From: Phycisphaerae bacterium
GTDB taxonomy: Bacteria; Planctomycetota; Phycisphaerae; UBA1845; UTPLA1
DNA length: 34,837 bases
Direction: 5' to 3'
Assembly (NCBI GenBank): GCA_030593565.1
Contig: JAUVGW010000011.1
Location: 1-34,837 of the forward strand
Part shown: piece by piece, positions 7,290 through 15,135 of the stretch
Layout: every line of letters starts with the position of its first letter
Position numbering within the stretch: position 1 is the first letter of the stretch
Made by a program: the position numbers and the translations under genes
Notes under the pieces: model-generated
Told to the model about the DNA's origin: nothing
What the model saw: only the letters and a program-made list of their open reading frames with translations
Databases searched by the model: none

Positions 7290-9620
7290 CTACTCCTGTT
7301 CGCCCCGCTTGAGGGCATCGAAGAACCGCTTCTTCCCCGCTTCCGTCACCTTGGTGTCGAATGTAACCAAACTTTCGAGCTTCGTGCAGCCCGAGAGGTG
7401 GTCCAGCCCCGCGTCGGTGATCTGCGTGGAGGCTAGGTTGAGCGAATACAGGCCGGTCAGGACCGACAGGTGGACCAGGCCGGCATCGGTGATCTGCGTG
7501 CCATCAAGGGCGAGCTCTTGCAGGTCGGTCAGGACCGACAGGTGTTCCAGCCCCGCGTCGGTGATCTGCGTGCAGGTCAGGATGAGGTCTTGCAGGCCAG
7601 TCAGCGGCGAGAGGTGAACCAGCCCCGCGTCGGTGATCTGCGTGCCATGCAGGTAGAGATCTTGCAGGCCGGTCAGTCCCGAGAGGTGCGCCAGTCCCAC
7701 ATCGGTAATCTTCGCGCCGCCCGTGCTGAGGATTCGTAGGCTGGTCAGGGCCGAGAGGTGGGCCAGGCTGGCGTCGGTGGTTTGCGCGCCGTTCAGGTGG
7801 AGTTCATGCAAGCCGGTCATGACCGCCAGCGGCTTCAGGTCGCTCACTTCGGCGAGGCTTAGATCCAACCCGCGAAGCTGTCGCAAGTCCTCCGGCTGAA
7901 GGGAATCGACCGGCATTTCCAAGGCGCGAGCGATCGCGCTGAGCAGCGTCGGCGTCATGCCCGCCATGGGGTCCGCCTCGTCGCGCCCGGGCTCGGCCCC
8001 TGCGGCTACGTCGGGGGCGCCTTCGGGCGCGCCGCGGGGCGCGGCCGCTTTCGGCGCGGGCGCTTTCGCCGCCGGCGATGGGGCCTTCTCCTCCTCGGAA
8101 CGGTCGATTACCGCGGCGGCGGCCACTTCCCGCGAGAACGGGATGACCAGCAGGTCCCACAGGTCCGGCTGGTCGAGCAGCGGGATCGTCTCCATCTCTA
8201 TGTCATGGTAGCCAGGGGCCGATGTCCTGAGAACTTCGTATGCCTTGGCCGCCTCGTCGTCCGGCGGTTGGGCCTTCTTCTCAAAACTAAATGTTGCTCT
8301 TGTGCGTTTCTCTGGGTTCCCTCGGCTGCGGAAATCCGGGTATCTTGTGATGAATGCCGACCAACATTCAAAGAACTTGAGCGCCTCATGCTCACGGAGC
8401 AGGCCAGCGGACTTGGGCACGTACTTGCGCAGGATGCACTGCATCAGGTACACCTGGCAGCCCTGCGTGAACCTCTGGGCCTCGTCGCCGCCGAGATCGT
8501 CGTGGCGGGCTGCGGCCGTGGCCCGCAGCAATGTGCTGTTGAGCAGCCGCTTGACCTCGCGGGGGTTGTGCTCCGCCAGGACGGCGATCTTGTCCTCGAT
8601 GATGTCCTTGTAGCCTCCTTCCCAACCAGTGAGATTCTCGAACCAGTAGCCTTCTGCTACTAGGTTCATCGCCGTGATCTGGCGCGATAGGTAGCCCACC
8701 ATCTGCGTTTGGCTGGGCGGGATGTCGACCTCGACCTGGAACATCTTGTCCAGGTAGTGATCCGCCTTGGACTCGGCGATGCCGTTCGCTTTGTAGTGGT
8801 GCCTTACCACCGCGTCGACGACCTCGCGGTCGAGGCCGACGACGAAGATGAGCTGCGGGATGTTCAGATACAGCTTCAGCGCTTCGAGCACCTCAAGCAC
8901 AACCTCCGGCAGGCAGCGGTCGAGGTCGTCGATGAAGATGACCATCCGCTCGTCGGAGCCGAGCGATGCCTTGATCCACCCCCGTAGCGCACTTTCGAAC
9001 TCGTTGAGGAAGGCCTTTTCAGGGTGGGTCGTCTGCCGGTAGTCGTTGGCGATCTTGGTTAGCGCCGCGAGATCGACCGTGACGTCGGCCTTGCCTTTCG
9101 CGACGCCGATGTTCGCCTCGCCCCCGACCTTCAATTTGATACTGGCGAGTGCGTTGAGAAACGAGCGTCCTAAGAAAAGCCCGAAGTCGCGTGCGGCCGT
9201 CGTCACGGTCTGCAATGAAGCCTCGTTCGGATCGATGGCCTTGAGGATCACCTCGGCGATCAGCCCGCGCCAGACATCCTCGCGTTTGGTGTACTTCCAG
9301 GGGTCGAACCAGACGGTGCGAGCGCGGTGGTGGCCCTCGCGTTCGGCCTTGCTGCGTTTGCTCCATTTGCCCAACTGGTCGCTCAGCCAGCGCATGGCGG
9401 AACTCTTGCCGGTGCCCCAGTCGCCGTAGACGGCGATGGCCAGCGGGGCGCGGGTGTTCTTGTGGCGAATGATGTCGTACACCGCGCCGAGGCGGGAATG
9501 GAGCATGAAGGAGTCGGGCTCGCGGCGGGCCTTCTCCTCGTCTTCGCGCAGGATCGGGTGATCCGAGAGGATCGTCATCCGCGGCGGTATGAGGGCGGGA
9601 TCTGTCGGCTTCTTCGCCAC
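7290..9620 (-). CDS. KAP-family P-loop NTPase fused to leucine-rich repeats
   Basis: A 776-residue protein. The KAP NTPase core spans ~40-380: Walker A GDWGTGKSS (66-74), the WFDPWKY segment typical of KAP proteins (104-110), Walker B MVIFIDDLDRC (226-236), and HNPREVKRLLN (351-361) in the helical lid. A mixed region (385-505) leads to an Ala/Pro/Glu-rich linker (509-548), then at least six ~24-residue leucine-rich repeats (~600-770) of the form LTGLQDLYLHGTQITDAGL. No clear TM segment is seen, unlike animal KAP proteins, so it is probably cytoplasmic. KAP ATPases include PifA of the F plasmid, involved in phage exclusion, and NTPase-LRR order recalls NLR immune sensors; a defence or signalling role is inferred. 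The start is GTG with GGAG about 5 nt upstream. It stands alone beside a tRNA gene. Confidence 0.88.
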   Translation of the reverse strand: MAKKPTDPALIPPRMTILSDHPILREDEEKARREPDSFMLHSRLGAVYDIIRHKNTRAPLAIAVYGDWGTGKSSAMRWLSDQLGKWSKRSKAEREGHHRARTVWFDPWKYTKREDVWRGLIAEVILKAIDPNEASLQTVTTAARDFGLFLGRSFLNALASIKLKVGGEANIGVAKGKADVTVDLAALTKIANDYRQTTHPEKAFLNEFESALRGWIKASLGSDERMVIFIDDLDRCLPEVVLEVLEALKLYLNIPQLIFVVGLDREVVDAVVRHHYKANGIAESKADHYLDKMFQVEVDIPPSQTQMVGYLSRQITAMNLVAEGYWFENLTGWEGGYKDIIEDKIAVLAEHNPREVKRLLNSTLLRATAAARHDDLGGDEAQRFTQGCQVYLMQCILRKYVPKSAGLLREHEALKFFECWSAFITRYPDFRSRGNPEKRTRATFSFEKKAQPPDDEAAKAYEVLRTSAPGYHDIEMETIPLLDQPDLWDLLVIPFSREVAAAAVIDRSEEEKAPSPAAKAPAPKAAAPRGAPEGAPDVAAGAEPGRDEADPMAGMTPTLLSAIARALEMPVDSLQPEDLRQLRGLDLSLAEVSDLKPLAVMTGLHELHLNGAQTTDASLAHLSALTSLRILSTGGAKITDVGLAHLSGLTGLQDLYLHGTQITDAGLVHLSPLTGLQDLILTCTQITDAGLEHLSVLTDLQELALDGTQITDAGLVHLSVLTGLYSLNLASTQITDAGLDHLSGCTKLESLVTFDTKVTEAGKKRFFDALKRGEQE

Positions 9621-9807
9621 GACTGGCTCCAGTTGCCCGGACGAGCCGGGTCGGTGTTGTCGGACATGGGGACATTCTACGGTGCGATGTTGGGCGTGGC
9701 AAATGGGGGGGAAGAGGAGGATGAAGGGGAGCTGCCTTGCTCGAATAGCCGTAGGGCCCGACGCGGGCCGGTGTGCTGAATCTTGCGATTGGCGCTACTT
9801 ATTGTAC

Positions 9808-9883
9808 TCGGGGCGAGAAGATTCGAACTTCCGACCTCCTGCTCCCAAAGCAGGCGCTCTAAACCAAGCTGAGCTACGCCCCG
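9808..9883 (-). tRNA. tRNA-Pro (TGG anticodon)
   Basis: The complement folds as a cloverleaf. The acceptor stem CGGGGCG (9883-9877) pairs with CGCCCCG (9815-9809), with discriminator A at 9808. The anticodon stem CCTGC/GCAGG encloses loop TTTGGGA with anticodon TGG. The T-arm has GTTCGAATC. The D-arm carries TAGCTCAG. CCA is not encoded. Confidence 0.95.
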
Positions 9884-10018
9884 TGTTGTGGGACCCGTAT
9901 CTTAACATGACAGCCCGGAGTCGTCACGTGGGAGCCTCGAGAATACCCGACAGGGGGTCCATGACAGTTTTGGCGGCTTGGTTTAAGGACTCGCGCAACA
10001 ATAACGTGAACGGTTGAT

Positions 10019-10035
10019 CCGCCAAACGGCAAGCC
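10019..10035. repeat. 17-bp interspersed repeat, copy 2
   Basis: CCGCCAAACGGCAAGCC, identical to 7174-7190. A partial copy (CCAAACGGC) follows at about 10045. Confidence 0.75.
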
Positions 10036-10100
10036 AGCAGGCCAGCCAAACGGCATAATCGGTCATGTTATTCTTGCGCGATGCCTAAGTGCCGCGAGAG

Positions 10101-10251
10101 GTAGCGTCGGCCCCCCGTGGCCGACGAATGCGCGGAAGAACCACTCAGTATTTCACGTCGGCCACGGAGGACCGACGCTACATTGGGGGGCCGACGCTAC
10201 ATTGGGGGACCGACGCTACTGACGACGTCCGACACGGGGGTCGGACGCTAC
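10101..10251. repeat. GTAGCG...CGCTAC palindromic repeat cluster
   Basis: A REP-like doublet runs from GTAGCGTCGG (10101) to CCGACGCTAC (10181) with inner GGCCGACG/CGTCGGCC arms. Two short half-units (ATTGGGGGGCCGACGCTAC and ATTGGGGGACCGACGCTAC) follow, then a further arm ending CGGACGCTAC at 10251. It fills the gap downstream of the gmd stop. The rest of 9884-10292 shows no gene. Confidence 0.75.
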
Positions 10252-10292
10252 AATCGGTGTCGCAGCCCGCCGAAACTGTTACGGCTCCCGAG

Positions 10293-11315
10293 TCAATGGC
10301 CTTGTTTGGCTCGATGTTCGTTTAGGACGCGCTCTTCCTTGGCCAGCGTCCAGTCGTGGTCCGTCATCATCCGCACTAGTTCATCGAACGTTACCTTGGG
10401 CGCCCAGCCGAGCTGCTTCCGTGCCTTGCTCGCGTCGCCGAGCAACTCGTCCACCTCCGCCGGGCGGAGGTATCGGGGGTCCAGCGCGACGTGCTTCTTC
10501 CAGTCGAGTCCCAGATGGCCGAATACGCCTTCGGCGAACTCACGCACGGTATGCGCTTCGCCCGTGGCGATGACGAAATCGTCCGGCTGGTCCTGTTGGA
10601 GCATCAGCCACATGGCCTCGACGAAATCGCCGGCATAGCCCCAGTCGCGCCGGGCGTCGAGATTCCCCAGGTATAGCTTCGACTGCAAGCCTTCCTTGAT
10701 GCGCGTGGCCGCACGGGTGATCTTGCGCGTGACAAAAGTCTCGCCGCGCCGCGGGCTTTCGTGGTTGAACAGAATCCCGCAGCAGGCGAACAGGCCGTAG
10801 GCCTCGCGGTAGTTCACCGTTTGCCAATGGCTGAACGCCTTGCCGCAGCCGTACGGGCTGCGGGGATGAAACGGCGTCGTCTCACGCTGTGGCGATTCGG
10901 CGACTTGGCCGAACATCTCGCTGCTGGACGCTTGGTAGAAACGCGTCTCGATCTTCGTGTCGCGGATCGCCTCCAGGAGCATCAGTGTTCCGATCGCCCC
11001 GGCCTCGGCGGTGTAGACAGGCTGGTCGAAACTGAGGCGCACGTGGGACTGTGCCGCAAGGTTGTATACCTCGTCCGGGCTCACCTCGCCGACCACACGG
11101 CGAAGGCCGGCGCCGTCCGTCAGATCGCCGTAGTGCAGAAACAGGCGGGCGTCCTTGTCGTGCGGGTCTCGGTACAAGTGGTTGATCCGCCCGGTGTTGA
11201 ACGTGCTCGATCGGCGGATGATGCCGTGAACCTCGTAGCCCCTGTCGAGTAGGAACTCGGCGAGGTAGCTTCCGTCCTGCCCGGTGATGCCCGTGATCAA
11301 TGCCTTTTTGGCCAT
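10293..11315 (-). CDS. gmd: GDP-mannose 4,6-dehydratase
   Basis: A 340-residue short-chain dehydrogenase/reductase that converts GDP-mannose to GDP-4-keto-6-deoxymannose, the precursor of GDP-fucose, GDP-rhamnose and GDP-perosamine. The N-terminal Rossmann motif is GITGQDG (9-15). The nucleotide-binding [11 protein letters not shown] follows. The catalytic residues are in SSSE (130-133) and YGCGK (Y155, K159). The hallmark [17 protein letters not shown] stretch is intact, and the length is usual for the family. ATG start with GGAAG about 5 nt upstream. It supplies sugar for surface polysaccharide or glycoprotein. No fucose synthase, epimerase or perosamine synthase is seen nearby. Gene order makes it the downstream neighbour of the aminotransferase homologue, about 160 bp away, with repeats between. 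Confidence 0.95.
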   Translation of the reverse strand: MAKKALITGITGQDGSYLAEFLLDRGYEVHGIIRRSSTFNTGRINHLYRDPHDKDARLFLHYGDLTDGAGLRRVVGEVSPDEVYNLAAQSHVRLSFDQPVYTAEAGAIGTLMLLEAIRDTKIETRFYQASSSEMFGQVAESPQRETTPFHPRSPYGCGKAFSHWQTVNYREAYGLFACCGILFNHESPRRGETFVTRKITRAATRIKEGLQSKLYLGNLDARRDWGYAGDFVEAMWLMLQQDQPDDFVIATGEAHTVREFAEGVFGHLGLDWKKHVALDPRYLRPAEVDELLGDASKARKQLGWAPKVTFDELVRMMTDHDWTLAKEERVLNEHRAKQGH

Positions 11316-11336
11316 GGTGCTTCCGTCGTCTCGCGG

Positions 11337-11353
11337 CCGCCAAACGGCAAGCC
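11337..11353. repeat. 17-bp interspersed repeat, copy 3
   Basis: CCGCCAAACGGCAAGCC, identical to 7174-7190 and 10019-10035. It lies about 20 bp upstream of the gmd start. Confidence 0.75.
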
Positions 11354-11414
11354 GTGTGGCGAGCTGCGCTGGTTTGGTTAGGGCTCCGATACGTTTATCA
11401 GATCCCGCTCCGTT

Positions 11415-11474
11415 TGTCGGGTCTGTGGACTCAACCTACTTGTCTGTCGGGTCTTTGGACCCAACCTACTTGTC
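11415..11474. repeat. Two tandem 30-bp repeats overlapping a stop codon
   Basis: Units 11415-11444 and 11445-11474 differ at two positions. Each begins TGTCGGGTCT and ends CAACCTACTTGTC, with a GGGTC...GACYC mini-hairpin. The last base overlaps the stop codon (11474-11476) of the aminotransferase homologue. Confidence 0.8.
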
Positions 11475-12652
11475 TAGTTTTCCTGTTCCAGTTGCTCGAT
11501 CGCCCGGACGACCAGGTCCGCTTGCTCCTCCGTGATGGTCAGCGGCGGCGTGATGGTCAACACGTTTTCCTTACCGCCAGCCTTGCCCAGGAAAAACCCC
11601 CAGTTCTTCAACTGTTCCAGGTATCGGTCGCATCGCTCGGTGTCGGGACGGCCGGCTTTATCCACGACGTCCACGCCGATCATCAGGCCTATTCCACGGG
11701 CGTTCGTCAGGTGTTCCGAATCTTGGACGACTTCCGTGAGCGCGTCCAACAGTACGCCACCCTGTCGTTCGGCCCGGTGGCCCAATCGCGCCGTGCGATG
11801 AAAGCTGATGGTCGCCACGGCCCCCACACATGCAATGGGGCCAGCGGCAAACGATGGTCCCGGCGGCATCGTGACACGCGCAACCAGATCGTCCGTCGCT
11901 ATGACCGCCGCGAGCGGCAACCCGTTGGCCAGCGCCCCCGCCAAGACCAGGATGTCCGGCATGACCTGCCCATGCTCGCAGGCGAACCACCGGCCGGTTC
12001 GGTTCATGCAAGTCTGCATTTCGTCGAATATCAGCAGGATTTCGTGCTTGTCACATGCCTCGCGGATGGTCTGCCAGAACACATCGACCGTGCGCATGTC
12101 GCAGTCGAACTCGATCGGCTTCGCGATGACGGCCGCGACTTTGTCCGCGCCCGCCTCGGCAACGGCGCGTTCGAACGCCGCGATCGCGACGTCGTGGGGC
12201 CTGTCGTTTGTGCTCGCCGGTCGGTCGGCCTGTTCATGTGGGGGTGCGGACCACTCGATGATGTGCGGGCGCCCGGTGGCCGACCTTGCCAGGCGCTTGG
12301 CCATCTCGATCGCCTCCCAGTTTCCGGCACAGAAGAAACTGCGCGACAACTCGCCTGGCGCCAATTCGGCCAGCAAGGCGGCCAGCCGTTCTGCCAGCTC
12401 CGACGGATATTCCGGTGGCGCGTGTTGAAGCCGCCAAAGCTGGTCGACGACGGCATTCAGGATGGCCGGATTCCGATGCCCCGCGTTCATCACGGATCCG
12501 CTGCTGTGGCAGTCCAGGAAGCGCCGGCCGGCGCGATCAATCAGGTAGCAGCCTTCGGCACCCACGATGACCGGTGGATCTTTATACCGCGAGGCAATGC
12601 CAGGAAACAGGTGCGCCGAGGCGGCGTCGGGAGTTTTGTCGGCGGAACGCAT
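11474..12652 (-). CDS. Class III aminotransferase homologue lacking the PLP lysine (probable pseudoenzyme)
   Basis: A 392-residue protein of the class III (ornithine/GABA-type) PLP aminotransferase fold. Conserved landmarks: GAEGCYLIDRAGRRFLD (31-47), MNAGHRNPAI, the PLP-pyridine Asp in IFDEMQ (D210), RTGRWFACEH (218-227) and MPDILVLAGALANGLPL (231-247). In active enzymes this last stretch reads LAKGLGGG with the Schiff-base Lys. Here the Lys position is Gly239 (codon GGG). The phosphate-binding NSGxEAN motif is replaced by AGNWEAI (109-115), and the EPIQGEGG loop by KPIEFDCD (179-186). The frame is intact over normal length, so loss of catalysis with retained fold is more likely than decay. 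ATG start; only a weak AGAG SD. Its partner and role are unknown; it is upstream of gmd on the same strand. Confidence 0.8.
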   Translation of the reverse strand: MRSADKTPDAASAHLFPGIASRYKDPPVIVGAEGCYLIDRAGRRFLDCHSSGSVMNAGHRNPAILNAVVDQLWRLQHAPPEYPSELAERLAALLAELAPGELSRSFFCAGNWEAIEMAKRLARSATGRPHIIEWSAPPHEQADRPASTNDRPHDVAIAAFERAVAEAGADKVAAVIAKPIEFDCDMRTVDVFWQTIREACDKHEILLIFDEMQTCMNRTGRWFACEHGQVMPDILVLAGALANGLPLAAVIATDDLVARVTMPPGPSFAAGPIACVGAVATISFHRTARLGHRAERQGGVLLDALTEVVQDSEHLTNARGIGLMIGVDVVDKAGRPDTERCDRYLEQLKNWGFFLGKAGGKENVLTITPPLTITEEQADLVVRAIEQLEQEN

Positions 12653-13079
12653 CGCGTGCTCTGTCGTCTCAAGCTACAAGATCGCCGGGCAGGCTCGAGG
12701 CTCCCCGGCTCGATCATCGCCTACCAAGTGCCGCGCGACATGAACCGTAACGGCCTACGGTGCCGGCAGCAAGTTTGTCGAGTTTGGCGGCCGCTGTTCA
12801 GGTGGCACTCCCGAGGGCTGTTTTCCGGGACGCGTGCTTTGCGGCGCGGTGTTTATCGGCGGGTCTGGTCCTTGTGTTTTGTTCTGGGCAGGGTTGAATC
12901 GTATGGTTAGAGCGGTTTAAGAAACCCTGTAGCGGTCGACGCCCCTGTCGGCCGTCAAGAGTGTTTGGTATTCGTCGTCCGACACGGGGTTCGGACGCTA
13001 CGGGATTGCTTAATACGCTAAAGCTGTGCGACTCGCCGCAGGCCCGACGAGCGGGCTGCAACCAATGGGAGGGATCGAC
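12653..13079. other. Intergenic region holding one REPIN-like element
   Basis: About 430 bp between the aminotransferase homologue and a candidate small gene. No gene is supported. A 73-bp palindromic element at 12929-13001 is its only clear structure. Confidence 0.5.
12929..13001 (-). repeat. 73-bp REPIN-like palindromic element, copy 1 (inverted)
   Basis: Runs from GTAGCGGTCGACG to TTCGGACGCTAC. On the minus strand it matches the elements at 30855-30927 and 32080-32152 in arms and length. The 20 bp to its left (AGAGCGGTTTAAGAAACCCT) also match the right flank of the 32080 copy. Confidence 0.85.
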
Positions 13080-13211
13080 ATGACAACAACAGAAACATGC
13101 CCGCCGCCGACAGCGTCAGTGATTCTGTCGTGGACGCTGCCGGTGGCGACCCTTTTTTCAACCGCGCTGGCAGGGTTGTGGCTGGTCTACGATTCGTCCG
13201 CCGGCTGGTAA
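13080..13211 (+). CDS. Candidate small single-span membrane protein (43 aa)
   Basis: An ATG at 13080 lies 6 nt after a strong GGGAGGG. It opens a 43-codon frame ending at a TAA. The product has a short polar N-terminus (MTTTETCPPPT) and a hydrophobic stretch of about 20 residues (SWTLPVATLFSTALAGLWLV), followed by YDSSAGW. The composition fits a single TM segment. No family is recognised. It lies alone on the plus strand between two minus-strand genes and among repeats. The SD and hydrophobicity are the only support, and it could be a chance open frame. Confidence 0.4.
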   Translation: MTTTETCPPPTASVILSWTLPVATLFSTALAGLWLVYDSSAGW

Positions 13212-13332
13212 TCGTACGGCGAAGTCCGTGGTCGAGTTCACGGAGGCTGTCTCCCCGCGCCGCGAGTTGATCCCGGCCGACACGGGGGTTGGCCGTTACC
13301 TGCGTGAGTTGACGCCGGTCGACACGGGGGTA

Positions 13333-13384
13333 GGAGCCGGCTCGTGCCGAGCCGGGCGGCCGGGGCGAAACGCCCCGGCTCTGA
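13333..13384. repeat. AGAGCCGG-type interspersed palindrome, copy 1
   Basis: GGAGCCGGCTCGTGCCGAGC is followed by GGGGCGAAACGCCCC and CGGCTCTGA. Outer arms (GAGCCGG/CCGGCTC) and two inner hairpins are visible. Related copies are at 28286 and 30668. Just upstream, 13275-13332 holds degenerate 'GACACGGGGG' REP fragments. Confidence 0.75.
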
Positions 13385-13403
13385 ATCATGTGCCGGCTGT
13401 CTT

Positions 13404-15131
13404 TCAATATCCTTGTTGCTGTTCCGCGTCACCGGCGCGGATGTAATAGACGCCCGTGATGGTTCGCTCCGACGACATCAGGTCGATGGGGTAGGATTCG
13501 GGTGGCTGCGTCGGCAACGGCGTCTCGGCGATCTTGTGGAAGACGTGCATCTCGACGGGATTCGCTCCGCTAGCGGGGAATGATGCCAGCAGCCGGTAAT
13601 GATCGTCCCGCTGAAAGGCCTCCAGTTCAAGCTTGTGAAAGTCGTTGCCGCTGTAGTTCGAGTCCCAGATGAAGATCGTACCGACGGGCATCGAGCTCAA
13701 CAGTGTCGCGTCCTTATGGGCTCGCGGGTTTTCCACTAGATTTAGGTAGTACGCGAACCAGGGGCTCGCCGCGAATAGCGGCTCGTCGGCGAGGTCCCGA
13801 TCCACCAGCCATTGGATAACCCGGTGCGCAGCAATCTGCCGGTCGCCCGGTTGCAGCGGCCGGGCCACGACCGCCCATTGGACCACACACGTTGCAGCAA
13901 GGATGAACACCGTCAGCCGAGCGAGGCGTGCCCGCGGGCGGCCGCGAGCGGCCGCCCCGTTCAGCAGAATCAGGGTGATAATCGCGGCCGCCAGGATGCG
14001 AATGGCCCACAGGATTCGCTCGTCGGGCACGGCGAATCGGCCGGCCCGGCACTGCATCTCGAAGGCCAACAGGCCGACAGCCCATACGGCCCCGAGCACG
14101 AACCACGGCCTGCTCGGGGCGCGGCGTGCGCCGCGGCGCGGCGCAAACTCGCTGAGCCCGACCACGACCAGGATGGCGATCAGTGGCGAGATCGCCACCA
14201 TGAATCGCCCGTAGCCTCCGCTGGCGAAGACGCCGAGTGCCTTGATGACGACGTGCGTCAGGAAGAAGGTTCCCGCCAAGGCGGGGACGAGGCCTCGGCC
14301 TCGGCGCAGGAGTACGAAGCCGCCGATCAACGCGCAGCCCGCGACCACCGGGGGGATGGCATGCAGGGCGGGAAGGATGTATCCGAGCCATCCGACGCCG
14401 GGGTATTCGGTCGAGCCGTGCGGTGCGAAGAATACGGTGATCGGCCAGCGCTGGAACACGAGCCTGAACGCCAGGTTGTGGGCCAGTGGCGCCCAAAAGG
14501 CCGTCAGGCCCGCCATGCCGAGGCGGGCTGGCGAAACCCGCGAGCCGAACAGGCCCAGCCACCACACGGGAAGCAGGACGAGCGCTTCGAGCCGCGTCAC
14601 AAGCACGAGCGAGAACACTAACGAGGCGACAACGGGTCGCCTCGCATACAACAGACAGATCGCCGCGACGAGGTAAAAGGCCGTGAACGTCTCGGTCAGC
14701 GTTGTGAATGCCAGCAGCGAGCACAGTGGCTGGATGTACAGGGCCGGCACGACAAGCCATGGTCGGGCGACGCCGAGCCGGGCGGCGAGGCGAGCCGCCA
14801 GCAGCGCTGTCACGGCTGTCACGACAGCCGACAGCAGACGCGCGGCGTGCCATCCGATGTCGGTGTCGCCGATCCAGGCGACGGCGGCGAGCGGAATCGT
14901 CAGGCCCGGCTTACCCCAGATGTGAAGCAGATAGCCGGGGTACCAGTGCGCCCACCGTCCCATCAGGAAATGCGTCAGGTCGTCATCGTGGTGGACCCCG
15001 TCCGACAGCAAACCCAGCACAGCCGTGAGCGCAAAGCACGGGATAAGTGCCATGAAGATGGCACTTCGGTCATGACGTACCTGTGTGCGGCTGCCGGTGT
15101 CGGCTCGTGTCGTCACTTGTCGTTGAGACAT
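13404..15131 (-). CDS. GT-C-type membrane glycosyltransferase (ArnT/PMT-like)
   Basis: A 575-residue polytopic membrane protein. A first TM helix (~24-44) is followed by an acidic loop HHDDDL (47-52), the place where GT-C glycosyltransferases carry catalytic or metal-binding acidic residues. Roughly ten further hydrophobic segments run to about residue 415, and a soluble C-terminal part of ~150 residues follows (DRDLADEPLFAASPWFAYYLN, GTIFIWDSNYSGNDFHKLELE). Family members use polyprenyl-phosphate sugars on the outer face of the inner membrane. The substrate cannot be told from sequence. The ATG is only 4 nt beyond the stop of nadK with no clear SD, so the pair is probably one operon with coupled translation. 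It may act in surface glycosylation with gmd products; this is inferred. Confidence 0.75.
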   Translation of the reverse strand: MSQRQVTTRADTGSRTQVRHDRSAIFMALIPCFALTAVLGLLSDGVHHDDDLTHFLMGRWAHWYPGYLLHIWGKPGLTIPLAAVAWIGDTDIGWHAARLLSAVVTAVTALLAARLAARLGVARPWLVVPALYIQPLCSLLAFTTLTETFTAFYLVAAICLLYARRPVVASLVFSLVLVTRLEALVLLPVWWLGLFGSRVSPARLGMAGLTAFWAPLAHNLAFRLVFQRWPITVFFAPHGSTEYPGVGWLGYILPALHAIPPVVAGCALIGGFVLLRRGRGLVPALAGTFFLTHVVIKALGVFASGGYGRFMVAISPLIAILVVVGLSEFAPRRGARRAPSRPWFVLGAVWAVGLLAFEMQCRAGRFAVPDERILWAIRILAAAIITLILLNGAAARGRPRARLARLTVFILAATCVVQWAVVARPLQPGDRQIAAHRVIQWLVDRDLADEPLFAASPWFAYYLNLVENPRAHKDATLLSSMPVGTIFIWDSNYSGNDFHKLELEAFQRDDHYRLLASFPASGANPVEMHVFHKIAETPLPTQPPESYPIDLMSSERTITGVYYIRAGDAEQQQGY

Positions 15132-15135
15132 GTGG

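Noticed and set aside
9808-9883. tRNA-Pro as an integration site for an island carrying the KAP-LRR gene
   Set aside because: No duplicated tRNA 3' end, integrase or boundary repeat was found within the window.
11300-12910. Long plus-strand open frame opposite the aminotransferase homologue
   Set aside because: It is antisense to a gene with clear class III aminotransferase motifs, shows no family motif itself and runs through a repeat; high GC produces long antisense frames.
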